Shown: positions 20,301-29,426 of the stretch, one piece after another
How the letters are laid out: each line of letters opens with the position of its first letter
Position numbering within the stretch: the first letter of the stretch is position 1
Source of the DNA: Parerythrobacter sp.
GTDB taxonomy: Bacteria; Pseudomonadota; Alphaproteobacteria; Sphingomonadales; Sphingomonadaceae
Assembly: GCA_028289565.1 (NCBI GenBank)
Contig: JANQPE010000053.1
Location: 1 to 64,000 of the forward strand
Direction of reading: 5' to 3'
DNA: 64,000 nucleotides
Program-made: the position numbers and the translations under genes
Notes under the pieces: generated by a model
Told to the model about the DNA's origin: nothing
Databases searched by the model: none
What the model saw: only the letters and a program-made list of their open reading frames with translations

Positions 20301-23300
20301 CACATTCGATGACGATGCACCGACCGCGACCGACAATAGCAATTCAGTAACCGAAGGCGGCATGGTCGGCGGCAACGCGCTGACCGACGATAACGGTTCG
20401 GGGGTCGATGCTGCAGGCGCGGATGATTATGGTCTGGACGGTGCGATCATTCGTATCGACAGCGTCAACGAAGGCACCAACGATGCCACCGCAGACGGTT
20501 CGGGCAATCTTGTGCTTGCCGGTGAGTTCGGCACGCTCACGATCAATGTCGACACGGGTGTCTATTCCTACGCATCCAATCCGAACTCGACCAATGTCGA
20601 TGCGCAGGACGTGTTCACCTATACGATCGTCGATGGGGACGGCGATGAAGCTACCGCCACGCTGACGATCGACATCGACAATGTCGCTGCCCAGGTCAGC
20701 GACAATGACGTGATCGTCAACGAAGCTGGCCTCCCGATAGGCAGCGATCCGACTTCCGACAGCGAGATCGATGCCGACGGCCAGATCACCGTTACAGGTG
20801 CGTCCGGAACGCTGACATACACCCTGCTGTCGCCTGCAGACGGCACTTACGGCACGATCGTGCTCAACCCGGTGACGGGTGAGTACACCTACACGTTGGA
20901 CACGCCCTTCACCGATACCGTCGATGAGAACGGTGCGAATGTCGTCAACGGTGCCGAAAGCTTCAACTACGAAGTCCGTGACGATCTGGGGAACCTGATC
21001 GGAACCGGCACCATCGATGTCAGCATTATCGATGATATCCCGACCGCGACCGACCAGTTGAACATCCCGGTGGCAGAGGATGCCGTGGGCACGATCGGCG
21101 GCAACGTCACGACCGACGGCACCCCCGATACCGAAGGCGCCGATGGCGCGACTGTTACTGCGATTACCATTGACGGGGCGACAACCGCGGTGCCGCAGGA
21201 CGGGACCGATGCGACGGTCACTACCGCGAACGGAACCTATACGATCGACATGGACGGGAACTGGACGTTCGATCCGAACCCGAACCTCGATCATTCGAGT
21301 GGCGATATCGACGCCTCTTTCACCTACACCTTGACCGACGGTGACGGCGATTTCGATACGGCGGTCCAACCGATCACCATTACCGACGGTGCCGATCCCG
21401 CTGCGGGGCCGGATATCTCGCTCGCGCTAGACGATCAGAACCTGGCCGACGGTTCAACTCCGGCGGCCGACGATTTCGACAGCGACACTATCGTCTTCAC
21501 CGAGGGATCGGACGATATCGCTTCGATCGTCTTTGGCGACACGTCGGGCCTGGACGGTGGCCTCACCTGGGTACGTGTCAGCGATACACAGATCACGGGT
21601 TCCGACGGAGGCCGCCTGGTCGTTACGCTCGATCTCTCGGTCACCGGTACGACTGCGACGGTGACCGCAACGCTCAATGACAATTACGACGATCACCCGA
21701 CGGTCGATGTCGACGATCTTGTCGACCTTGGCGATGTCGACGTGATCGCAACGGATATCGATGGAGATACGGCTTCTGCCACGGTCGAGGTCACCGTTTC
21801 CGATGACTTGCCCACTGTTTCTGCGGGTGCGCCTGGGGCTGATGCCCTGACCGTTGACGAGACGGATTTTGCTACCGATGCGACAGCCGATTTCTCCGGC
21901 CTGTTTACTCCGGACTTTAATGCGGACAACCCGGGTACGATCGGTGACTACACGCTCGGCATCAACGCCGGTTCGACCGGCCTGGTTGATACGGAGACCG
22001 GCGAGGCCGTCGTTCTTTCGGTCAATGGCGGCGTGGTCGAAGGCCGTACCGCGACCACCGATCAATTGGTCTTCACCGTTTCGGTTGATAGCTCGGGAAC
22101 CGTCACTCTCGATCAGCAGCGCGCAGTGGAGCATGCGGACGATACCGATCACAACGACGATGCGACGCTGGCGGCGGCCAACCTGATCACGCTTAGCGCG
22201 ACCGTTACCGACAGCGATGGCGACACTGCAACCGCAACGGCCAATATTGCCGGTGCGATGACCTTCCTCGACGACGGTCCGGCGCTTGCCAATGTGGTAC
22301 TGGGCGGTTCGGTCGATGTTGACGAGACCGACGGTTTCCCGACCAGCGACACCTCGGCTGCATCGATCCTGAGCTTTACCAGCGATTTCGGTGCGGATGG
22401 GGACAATGGCACCGCTTTCGCTATCACGGTGGCCGACGCCGCCAGCGGGTTGGCCACGGCCGATGGTGACTTCCCGATCACCTTGGTCCAGACCAGCGCG
22501 ACGGTGATTACCGGTACTTTCAACGACGGTAGCGGCGACCAGACGGCCTTTACCGTCACGATCAACGCCGATGGAACGATCACGCTTGAGCAGAATGTGG
22601 CGCTCGAACATCTGATCGACGGCGATGACAGTGCCGGCGAACACAACGACACGCTTGACCTGACCGGCAAGATCAACGCCACGGTCACGATTACCGATGG
22701 CGACGACGATACCGCCAGCGCGACGGTCGCGATCGGCAGTGCACTGACGTTCTTCGACGATGGCCCGTCGGTCACGCTGAGCGGCAGCAATCCGGACCTG
22801 CAGGTGTCGGATGCCGACCTTGCAACCGATGCCTCGCTGTCTTTTGCCGGTGCGTTCACCTTCGACGGAGGCGAGGACGGGACTGCAAGCACGGCCTATG
22901 CCGTGTCGGTCACCGACGGTTCGGCCTCGGGTATCTACGATACAGCGACAGGCAATCAGGTATTTCTGTTCCTCGAAGCGGGCGTGGTTGTCGGCCGCGA
23001 AGGTACCGATGCGGCGGATGCGGCGAGCGGTGCTATCGTGTTTACGGTTACGGTTGACGGTAGTGGCAATGTCGAACTCGACCAACTGCGCGCGGTCGAT
23101 CATTCATTGTCCAATCTGGACGGCGCGAATGCAACCCTGGTGGCGGACACCCTCGTGCAGCTCACCGCGACGATCACCGACAATGATGGTGATACCGATA
23201 CCGCGACGCTCGATATCGGTAGCGACCTGCTTTTCGCCGATGATACGCCGACCGCCGAGCCGACGCTGACCGCGTTCCTCGACGACGATACCCAGGGCGG

Positions 23301-26300
23301 CAATGCAGGCGGTCCGGACGATCAGGATCCCGATGAGAGCAACCTCACCGGAACGCTGGTCGATCCAACCGAAGGCTTCGGCAACGATGGGGGGACAGTC
23401 GCCTTCGACCTTGGCAGCACCCTGCCTGCTGGCTTCCGTCTGGTAGCTGATCCGAGCAGCGATGGTGTGATCATCGAGCAAGAGCAAGGTACCGGCAACT
23501 GGGTTGCTGTTGTGACCGTCTCTCTTGATGAGAGCACAGGTAGCTACACCGTCTCGCAAAACGCCAACATCCTGCATGAGGATGATGTGGCGAATGAAGA
23601 GAACGAAGTCAGCTTCACGCTGGACGCCACGCTGACCGACGGCGATGGTGACACTGCGCCAACTTCGCTCACCATCACCGTCGATGACGATACGCCGGTA
23701 GCGAATGCTGCAAGCAGCACCGGCACGGTCGATGAAGACGGTTTGCCGGGCGGTATTACGGATAATGGCTCGAACGATGTGCCGGGGGCCGATCTTACCG
23801 CAAACGGCTTCGTCACCGGCCTGTTCACTGTCGGTGCCGATGACCCGCTGACCTATTCGCTCGATGACAGCTCGACCGCAGCACTCGATGCTCTCGGGCT
23901 GACATCGAACGGTGTCGCGGTTACCTACACCATCAGCGGTAACACGATCACGGCAGTAGCGGGAACCACGCCGATATTCACCTTCACGCTGGACCCGGCA
24001 ACGGGCGCCTGGGCGTTCACGCTCCAAGGCCCACTCGATCACGCCACGGGCGATAGTGAAAACGCCACCGATATCGTGGTCGAATTCGCATCGCTGATCC
24101 GCGCGACCGATGTGGACGGCGATGAGGTTGCGGCCAATGCCGGTGCGTCGATTGCCGTCACAATCGACGATGACAGCCCACGTGCCCACGATGACACCAA
24201 CGCGCTTGCCGAAGACACGAGTTCGGTCGGCGGCAATGTGCTCACCGATGGTACTGCCGATCAGTTTGGCGCTGACGGCGCAGGCGATCCCGCCATCACC
24301 GGGATTACCGGCTCGGGCGGTGCAGGCACAGTCGGGGGCACCACCACCGGCACATGGGGCACGCTCGATCTGGCGGCCGACGGCAGCTACACTTACAACC
24401 TCAACACGGCTGCGGTGCAAGGCCTCGATGACGGGGAAACCGAGACCGACACCTTCACCTACACCATCGTCGACGCCGATGGTGACACTTCGGAAGCGAC
24501 GCTCACGATCACGATCAATGGCGCCAACGATGCTCCGGTCGCCAATGCCGATACGAACTGGACGATTGAGGATGCCGCCTCGGCGATTACCGGGGATGTC
24601 CTCGACAATGTCGACCATTCGGGCGCACCTGATGGCCAGCCCCGTGCCGACGTTGCCGATACCGACGTCGATATCGAACCGCTTACGGTTTCGACCACAG
24701 GGACATTCAACGGTACCTATGGCGTGCTGACGCTCAATTCGGATGGCACTTACAGCTACCGGCTCTATATGGAGGCTGAGAACCAAGCGGCCTATGATAC
24801 GGTGCAAGCGCTCGACGAGGGCGATGCACCGCTGACCGACACGTTCAACTATACGGCCACCGATGGCGATGCTTCCGCCAACTCGACCTTGACGATCAGC
24901 ATTTTCGGCACGAACGATGCACCCGTCGTCGGGACGGCCACGGTCGCCACCTCGGACGAAGGCCTGGCCGGCGGTCTCCCGGATGCCACCGGGAACCCGA
25001 CCGACACCACCAACCTGGCGACGGCAAACGGCAATATCTCGATCAGCGATGTCGACGATAGCAGCTTCACCGTCACGCTGAGCCTGCCGACGGAATCGCT
25101 GGCTGTCGCGGATGGAACGGCCACTGGCGCGGCAATCACCTGGTCGCTCAGCCCGGACGGCAAGACGCTTACGGGCACGATCAACGGTGGGGCCACGACG
25201 GCGATCGCCGTGGTCATCGACGATACCGGCGCGTTCACCGTCACTCAGTCACTCCCGATCTTCCACTCCGACACGATGAGTGAAGACGTGACGAGCTTCA
25301 CGGTCGATGTGAACGTCAACGACGGCACGGACACGACGACGCAAACGGATGCGATCACGGTCAATCTCGAAGACGACAGCCCGCAGATCACGGGCATGAT
25401 CGCGAATGAGCAGATATTGAACAATCCGGGCGATGCCCCATTGGTTGGAGATCTCAACTTCGTACCCGGTGGTGACGGTGCGGATTCGGATGTCACCATT
25501 ACCGTCAACACAAGCGACATGACGGTTAGTGGCGCCGCGGTATCGACCTCGCAAAGCGGCAATGTGCTGACCGGCTATGTCGACAATGACAATAGCGGGA
25601 CCTTCAATGCCGGCGATACGGCGGTATTCACACTGACAGTCGATCCGAATGCCGGGACGTCGGGCGAGTATGAATTCGACCTGCTCGTGCCGGTGGACGG
25701 AGAAATAACAATTGTCGATATCGGCACCGACGGCGCATTCGGTACCGGGCCGACTCAAAGTGTTACTGTCTCGCAGGGCAGTACCGGCGATGAGCTGGCC
25801 TTTGTGACCGGGTGGGAACCCAATGGCAATGGCGGGCTGTTTACCAGCGGTGAATTAACCGCCTGGCTGGGCGGTGGAAATCCGGATCTGTCTCAGCGCA
25901 GCGATATCAATGGCTCAACTTTGGGTTTCGGTCTTGGCAACAACGACTTCGATGCTGGTGAGTTCATGCGGTTCGATTTCGGTCCGCTTAACGATTACGA
26001 CGGAACCGGAAGCTACACCCCGCCTGGGGGGACCGATTTGCTCAATGCCACGTTTGTGACGTTCTCACTCGAGAACTATGGTGGTGGCGATGTCGTCCAC
26101 TTCGTCGCGCATTACACCGACGGTACAACCGAGAGCTTCACGCTTACCGGCAGCGGCGCGAATTCGACCGAAACGCTTACGATTACTGCCCCTCCGGGCA
26201 AGTTTATAGGCTTTGTCGATGCTTATGTTGAAAGCGGTTCTGTAAAGCTCGACCTTGATGAGGTTGGCGCGACTGAAACCCTGATCGACGTTGATATCCC

Positions 26301-29300
26301 GGTTTCGATAGAGTTGACCGATGCCGATGGCGATCCCGTCAGCGACGATTTCGTCATCAAGATTTTCGATGAGACGCCGGATGCGCAAGATGACCTTGAG
26401 GCCACTGTCGTGGTTGACGAGGGCATCAATGCGGCCTTCGTGCTCGACTTCAGCGGTTCGATCAACAATTCCGAACTGAATCTTCAGCTCAATGCCGTGA
26501 AGGATGCCGCGTACGAATTGTTTGAAAATACAACGGGGACCGTCAATCTCACTCTGATCACCTTCTCGAGCACCGCTCAAACGGAAGGGACGTTTTCCGA
26601 CTTTGCGTCCTTCGCAGCCGCGATCGATGGCCTCAATAACCAGCTCGGCGGCTCGCGCCCGTTCAATGGTGGCACCGATTTTACCGCGGCGATCGAGGAA
26701 GTGTTAACTGAATTCACTCCCGATTCAAATGCCAGCAATCAGGTCTTCTTCCTGAGCGACGGGAATCCGAACGAACAGACCGGTTCGGGGGGTAACTCGC
26801 TGTCCGATCCTGTCGCGGCTCAGTGGCAGACCTTCATCAACGATAATGACATCAACGTTACCGCGATCGGTGTCGGCGGCGGCATCAACAACGCCCGCTT
26901 GCAAGATGTCGACCTCGATGGCGAAGGCACGCCGATCCTGGCCACGGATTTCGAGGATCTGGTCGATACGCTCATCTCGGTCGTAACACCGCCGATCAGC
27001 GACAATGTGCTTGCTAACGATACGGGCGGGACAGGCGCCATTTCTGTGGTCTCGATCACGGTCGATGGCGTGACTTACGCTTTCGACGGAGTGAACACGA
27101 TCACCCCGACCGTGGGCTCGCCGATCACTGGAACTTCGTTTACGGTAACGACCGCGTTCGGCGGCGAGCTGACTTTCGATTTCTCCGACGGTAGCTATAC
27201 ATACGACCCGCCGACCATCGTTGTCACCGAAGTCGAAAACTTCCAATACACGGTAGTCGATGCGGATGGCGATACCGACATCGCGATCCTTCGGATCGAC
27301 ATCGCCGCTGCAGCTCAGGGTACCAACTTCGCCAGAAACGATGTGGTCATTACCAATACCAGCGCACCGGTGGCCATCGATGAGGCTTGGTTGCTTGCCA
27401 ACGACAATGCGGGAACCGTGATTGGCAGTGTTGGCAACGCTACAAGCGGCAGCGTTTCCCGCGGCGGCGGCACCACCACGTTTGTCGATACGGGAGCCTC
27501 GAGTGGAAGCTTTACCTATACTGCGACGAATGGTGGCAACGACAACAATGCGTTCGTCACGGTCAATGTCGAACAGGAAGGGCAATCACAACTGGATGGC
27601 ACCAGCGGTGCTGATATCCTGATCGGCCGCGATGGCGCCGATGATGATATTATCGGCAATGAAGGTGCCGACATCATGTTCGGTGGTACTGGCAGCGACG
27701 ACTTCATCATCAATGACGGCGACGCAACTGTCACCATCGGAGGAAGTGGGGATAACGGGACTATCACAGGCTATGATACAATCGTGGACTTTGATGTGTT
27801 CGTTGATGACATCGACTTCACGGACTTTGGTGCTCGCGGTGCGGCATCCGATACGAGTGGTACCAATGGTACTGACTCCACGCTGACAGTTAACGGATCG
27901 ACGATCAAGTCGCACTCGATTACCGATGGTATCATCACGTTTGACGATCAGGACAGCTTCTCGAGTGCGCTCACGCTCACTACCGAGGGAGATCTGGCGG
28001 CTGCCGTCCAGTACATCCAGGCTCAGGGGAGCTTGACGGATATCGGCGAGAACAACGTCGTGGCATTTATTGTCGGGGGAGACACCTATATCTACAATCA
28101 GGATCGCTCGACCATAAACGTAAACGAAGACTCGTTGATCAAGCTTGAAGGTGTAGTGATCACGGATCTATCGAGCCTGCTCGGTTCAGTCATCACTCCG
28201 GTTGTTCTCGACCTGGATGGCGATGGAACCGAGTTCGTCGGGTTGGATGCCGGAGTTGCTTACGATTACGATGGCGATGGCACCGCCGAAGCAACCGCAT
28301 GGGTCGGAGCCGATGATGCGATCCTGGCATTCGATGCCAATGGAGACGGAACAGTAAGCGACGCATCCGAGTTCGTCTTCGGTGGCGATGGCCTTACTGA
28401 CCTTGAGGCCGTGGCTGCGCGTTTCGACGACAATGGCGATGGCGTTCTCGACGCATCGGATGCGGCTTATGCCCAGTTCGGGATCTGGCAAGATGCCAAT
28501 CTCGATGGCATCGCCGACGATGGCGAATTCACCACACTGGAAGATGCAGGCATCGTTTCGATCGACCTTGTCTCGGATGAAGTGGACTCGGAAGCTGCTG
28601 GCGGTGATGTCGGAATATTCGGCAAATCCACCTTCACCTGGGCGAATGGTCAAGTGGGTGAAGTAGCGGATACGGCATTTGTTACCGAAAGGCAGAACAA
28701 CCGTAGTCAAGAACAGGCTATGGCGGCGGCGGCAGGTTTCGGTGGCATTACGATTGCCGAATATTCGGAAGAACTTGTCACATTCGACGAAGTCGAGCTG
28801 GAATCGATATCGACTTTCGACGTTGCGGCGATCGATGACTTGATGCCTGTTGTCACCATCAACAGCGATCCGGATCTGTCTGGCTTGCTGCCTGCAACGA
28901 CCGTTACGATGACCGAAACCGCTGCGGTTAACCTGCTTTCGGGTAGCGACGGCTTGCTGGTTGCGCCTGGATTGTCGATGTTCGATGCACGGCAAGTCCG
29001 CGAATTCGAGATGGACGGTGCGGATGAGCTGGCTGTCGCAACACACACGCCAGCAGTTCTGTCGTCGGGTCTTGACGGTGGTGGCGTTGCGCAAGCGATG
29101 GAAGCCTTGTTGCTGCTCGAGACGGTCCCAGTGGAATCCGTTGATGGGAACAGGGTTGTGCCTGGCGAAGCAGCGAGTATTACCTTGACCGAGATCGCGA
29201 ACGACAGTCTTCTGGACCAGATTATCGATCATTTCGATGCGCCGGCGCGGCCATCGGAGTATCTGATTGCGAATGATGGTCCGTCCGACGGGAGCATTCT

Positions 29301-29397
29301 CGATCATCTTGTCGAAGCGTCGATTAATACTCTCGATCCGCTTCATCTTGCGATCGATCAAACCGACGAGGCGGCAATGACTGTCGCGCAGGCCTAA
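14398..29397 (+). CDS. Giant (4999 aa) repetitive type I secretion adhesin: T1SS-143/VCBS-like repeats, vWA domain, RTX segment, EF-hand-like C-terminal region
   Basis: Single 15-kb ORF; repeated D.DGD.(A/S)..L.I.I.DD.P.A units; vWA MIDAS FVLDFSGSIN...GGTDFT...FLSDGNPN; GTSGADILIGRDGADDDIIGNEGADIMFGGTGSDDF; DLDGDG..F and DDNGDGVLD. Confidence 0.95.
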   Translation: MDFQDRDHENSSDANLLQEQDQIGEAGIRNVVLPGGQDVVTLPPGASLEDLVVEGRDLVIQLEDGSRIVIPDGAVFVPQIVIDGVTVPPLNVAQLLTGNEPEPAAGAPGSSGGNFADDEGEIQAAYDLGDLLSFTDFGFPEDREEEVIPAVGEEPEVVIETPDNPTGVINATATVLEEGLPERNAEPEGTNEPGNGETTSGTIVFSAPDGLSAVTANGVQIVEVGQQISTEFGVLTITSIDLNNGEIGYSYTLGDNTSGDGTADAIGVSVIDADGDTATATLTINIIDDAPIAADDSGSVPAATFGPISGDVLANDTPGADDTPADAVTGFANSSGTAAAGEALQGEYGTLTLNSDGTYSYVRDLNTPGGVTDTFTYDIVDQDGSTSSATLVIDIADAPNEITFVPEVGEGTQVDEGGLPPRGTEPAGTGEIADADAGNDSDQSETTSSTITFTSPDGLESLTINGVAVTPGSLPQTIVDDATGTLVITGFTYDLVTGTGSVTYEFTLGDNTSGDDTSVEFDISVTDLDGDVASDTLTINITDDEPIADDDTGDQATEDAPVTVDVFANDTAGADDVQPGSIALVGGSLSGQGDVVYNGDGTFTYTPEPGEEGTVTFDYQITDGDGDVSTATVTITLQDDSEPEIAVEGDNDVDEAGLPARGIEPAGSDEASDSEIATGDIAIATGNDTVGSLVINGVDVTGGGTVTTTKGELTVTVTNGSYTYSYVLTDNTLTDPDSDAFSLTVTDSDGDTADTTLVIAIVDDSPAAADDANSIAAGEFGPATGDVLTNDTQGADGATVTSYSGTGGSGAAGAVVQGDHGTLTIAADGSYSYTRDAGTPGGVTDTFEYTITDGDGDTATANLVITIADSPVSLDLPVAGEAGTQVEEDGLAGPPAGSDAGSDSEFTTGTFTYSAPDGPAIVTIDGIVVTGAGQTFTGTYGTLTIVSVADGSITYTYELTTNTDGDDTFDDFVVRVTDQDGDFNEGALEIAIVDDIPTASADTDSVTEDGPLTASGNVITDAEANGDNGADVEGADGAEVTGVAAGSSTGPVSGDVSANVTGTYGSLVLNADGSYTYTLDNTNPLIQGLDSTESLTETFTYTITDGDGDTSTTTVTITINGADDGVTINDLSLEDPEHLVDEDDLPDGSSPDAAALTRSGTFSVDAQDGLATLTVGGVAIFGASVTYPVTITGDYGTLEITSVTPVLDANGDTVSLSVSYEYELTDNTLDHSASGEDSVLDSFDVVATDSDGSSDSSVLDIEVVDDIPTVENDFDEVTEDGPLTASGNVITDAEVNGDAGADVPGADGADVTGVVSGTSTNPVSGSVGSSVTGTYGSLVLNADGSYTYTLDNTNPLVQGLDQDDTLTETFTYTITDGDGDTATTTLTIQINGADDPIIISGLDVDPGELTVDEDDLADGSSPDAGALTQTGSFTITSQDGLAEIKAGGLTVWTDTGGFVAGQTISTAIGTFVITGVTPTETDANGDVTEATVTFSYELFDNTLTHSTDGEDTILESFGIEVVDTDGSTDTGSVDVVVIDDIPDVEASSTSAPQLVTDDTIVDSGGSDSDSTSFASLFTTVFGADGPAATDATVYSLSISGGDGTDSGLDDTLTGENILLRLNGDTIEGYLETSGDIAFTLALDPATGVITQTQNRAVEHDDPTDGMETAASGAAEMLAAGLISLTATVTDGDGDTDSESIDISGVFAFEDDAPTANDDTATQATENQAFTIDALANDAFGADDVDTSDAADVFVSTQATQGTVTYDPGTGLFTYTPNPGAGSTSTTDSFEYTIVDGDGDPSTATVTVTLQPDSEPQGNTVAATVDDDGLAGNNPASTMGDLDANVGDDPTDTSEASFTGTLSFNVGNDTPAVISFAAALDGSTASVGQETVTYSVSGNVVTATITGGARDGTALFTVEITDAATGAYVVTLLDNVLHSAGNDENDASASIDFVVTDSDGDTASASLDITFDDDAPTATDNSNSVTEGGMVGGNALTDDNGSGVDAAGADDYGLDGAIIRIDSVNEGTNDATADGSGNLVLAGEFGTLTINVDTGVYSYASNPNSTNVDAQDVFTYTIVDGDGDEATATLTIDIDNVAAQVSDNDVIVNEAGLPIGSDPTSDSEIDADGQITVTGASGTLTYTLLSPADGTYGTIVLNPVTGEYTYTLDTPFTDTVDENGANVVNGAESFNYEVRDDLGNLIGTGTIDVSIIDDIPTATDQLNIPVAEDAVGTIGGNVTTDGTPDTEGADGATVTAITIDGATTAVPQDGTDATVTTANGTYTIDMDGNWTFDPNPNLDHSSGDIDASFTYTLTDGDGDFDTAVQPITITDGADPAAGPDISLALDDQNLADGSTPAADDFDSDTIVFTEGSDDIASIVFGDTSGLDGGLTWVRVSDTQITGSDGGRLVVTLDLSVTGTTATVTATLNDNYDDHPTVDVDDLVDLGDVDVIATDIDGDTASATVEVTVSDDLPTVSAGAPGADALTVDETDFATDATADFSGLFTPDFNADNPGTIGDYTLGINAGSTGLVDTETGEAVVLSVNGGVVEGRTATTDQLVFTVSVDSSGTVTLDQQRAVEHADDTDHNDDATLAAANLITLSATVTDSDGDTATATANIAGAMTFLDDGPALANVVLGGSVDVDETDGFPTSDTSAASILSFTSDFGADGDNGTAFAITVADAASGLATADGDFPITLVQTSATVITGTFNDGSGDQTAFTVTINADGTITLEQNVALEHLIDGDDSAGEHNDTLDLTGKINATVTITDGDDDTASATVAIGSALTFFDDGPSVTLSGSNPDLQVSDADLATDASLSFAGAFTFDGGEDGTASTAYAVSVTDGSASGIYDTATGNQVFLFLEAGVVVGREGTDAADAASGAIVFTVTVDGSGNVELDQLRAVDHSLSNLDGANATLVADTLVQLTATITDNDGDTDTATLDIGSDLLFADDTPTAEPTLTAFLDDDTQGGNAGGPDDQDPDESNLTGTLVDPTEGFGNDGGTVAFDLGSTLPAGFRLVADPSSDGVIIEQEQGTGNWVAVVTVSLDESTGSYTVSQNANILHEDDVANEENEVSFTLDATLTDGDGDTAPTSLTITVDDDTPVANAASSTGTVDEDGLPGGITDNGSNDVPGADLTANGFVTGLFTVGADDPLTYSLDDSSTAALDALGLTSNGVAVTYTISGNTITAVAGTTPIFTFTLDPATGAWAFTLQGPLDHATGDSENATDIVVEFASLIRATDVDGDEVAANAGASIAVTIDDDSPRAHDDTNALAEDTSSVGGNVLTDGTADQFGADGAGDPAITGITGSGGAGTVGGTTTGTWGTLDLAADGSYTYNLNTAAVQGLDDGETETDTFTYTIVDADGDTSEATLTITINGANDAPVANADTNWTIEDAASAITGDVLDNVDHSGAPDGQPRADVADTDVDIEPLTVSTTGTFNGTYGVLTLNSDGTYSYRLYMEAENQAAYDTVQALDEGDAPLTDTFNYTATDGDASANSTLTISIFGTNDAPVVGTATVATSDEGLAGGLPDATGNPTDTTNLATANGNISISDVDDSSFTVTLSLPTESLAVADGTATGAAITWSLSPDGKTLTGTINGGATTAIAVVIDDTGAFTVTQSLPIFHSDTMSEDVTSFTVDVNVNDGTDTTTQTDAITVNLEDDSPQITGMIANEQILNNPGDAPLVGDLNFVPGGDGADSDVTITVNTSDMTVSGAAVSTSQSGNVLTGYVDNDNSGTFNAGDTAVFTLTVDPNAGTSGEYEFDLLVPVDGEITIVDIGTDGAFGTGPTQSVTVSQGSTGDELAFVTGWEPNGNGGLFTSGELTAWLGGGNPDLSQRSDINGSTLGFGLGNNDFDAGEFMRFDFGPLNDYDGTGSYTPPGGTDLLNATFVTFSLENYGGGDVVHFVAHYTDGTTESFTLTGSGANSTETLTITAPPGKFIGFVDAYVESGSVKLDLDEVGATETLIDVDIPVSIELTDADGDPVSDDFVIKIFDETPDAQDDLEATVVVDEGINAAFVLDFSGSINNSELNLQLNAVKDAAYELFENTTGTVNLTLITFSSTAQTEGTFSDFASFAAAIDGLNNQLGGSRPFNGGTDFTAAIEEVLTEFTPDSNASNQVFFLSDGNPNEQTGSGGNSLSDPVAAQWQTFINDNDINVTAIGVGGGINNARLQDVDLDGEGTPILATDFEDLVDTLISVVTPPISDNVLANDTGGTGAISVVSITVDGVTYAFDGVNTITPTVGSPITGTSFTVTTAFGGELTFDFSDGSYTYDPPTIVVTEVENFQYTVVDADGDTDIAILRIDIAAAAQGTNFARNDVVITNTSAPVAIDEAWLLANDNAGTVIGSVGNATSGSVSRGGGTTTFVDTGASSGSFTYTATNGGNDNNAFVTVNVEQEGQSQLDGTSGADILIGRDGADDDIIGNEGADIMFGGTGSDDFIINDGDATVTIGGSGDNGTITGYDTIVDFDVFVDDIDFTDFGARGAASDTSGTNGTDSTLTVNGSTIKSHSITDGIITFDDQDSFSSALTLTTEGDLAAAVQYIQAQGSLTDIGENNVVAFIVGGDTYIYNQDRSTINVNEDSLIKLEGVVITDLSSLLGSVITPVVLDLDGDGTEFVGLDAGVAYDYDGDGTAEATAWVGADDAILAFDANGDGTVSDASEFVFGGDGLTDLEAVAARFDDNGDGVLDASDAAYAQFGIWQDANLDGIADDGEFTTLEDAGIVSIDLVSDEVDSEAAGGDVGIFGKSTFTWANGQVGEVADTAFVTERQNNRSQEQAMAAAAGFGGITIAEYSEELVTFDEVELESISTFDVAAIDDLMPVVTINSDPDLSGLLPATTVTMTETAAVNLLSGSDGLLVAPGLSMFDARQVREFEMDGADELAVATHTPAVLSSGLDGGGVAQAMEALLLLETVPVESVDGNRVVPGEAASITLTEIANDSLLDQIIDHFDAPARPSEYLIANDGPSDGSILDHLVEASINTLDPLHLAIDQTDEAAMTVAQA
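14704..14715 (+). other. Putative LapG-type cleavage site PAAG (residues 103-106 of the giant adhesin)
   Basis: ccg gct gcc ggt = P-A-A-G in NEPEPAAGAPGSSGG; position and motif resemble the TAAG/PAAG site of LapA-like adhesins; LapG-like protease encoded at 36037-36984. Confidence 0.6.
17574..17627 (+). repeat. 54-nt exact repeat, copy 1, within the adhesin gene
   Basis: tgtcacgggcacctacggctcgctcgtgctcaatgccgacggcagctataccta, identical to 18387-18440. Confidence 0.9.
18387..18440 (+). repeat. 54-nt exact repeat, copy 2, offset 813 nt (271 codons)
   Basis: Identical to 17574-17627, embedded in a longer imperfect repeat (~17410-17740 vs ~18220-18560). Confidence 0.9.
26400..26985 (+). other. 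von Willebrand factor A domain within the adhesin
   Basis: INAAFVLDFSGSINNSELNLQLNAVKDAAYELF ... GGTDFTAAIEEVL ... QVFFLSDGNPN ... INVTAIGVG: full MIDAS DxSxS/T/D pattern. Confidence 0.85.
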
Positions 29398-29426
29398 ACT
29401 ACGATTAAGTCAGCTTTCAGGGGGAT

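Noticed and set aside
17410-24807. Long antisense ORFs opposite the giant adhesin (e.g. 17410-18090, 20344-21369, 21454-23103, 23104-24807 minus)
   Set aside because: Byproduct of the GAC/GAT/ACC-rich repetitive coding sequence; translations are low-complexity R/D/I/G-rich with no family resemblance, and the plus-strand frame is clearly coding.
14398-29397. Possibility that the 15-kb ORF is several genes or an assembly artefact
   Set aside because: Uninterrupted frame, consistent repeat grammar, and T1SS export genes directly downstream all support one gene; only repeat number is uncertain.
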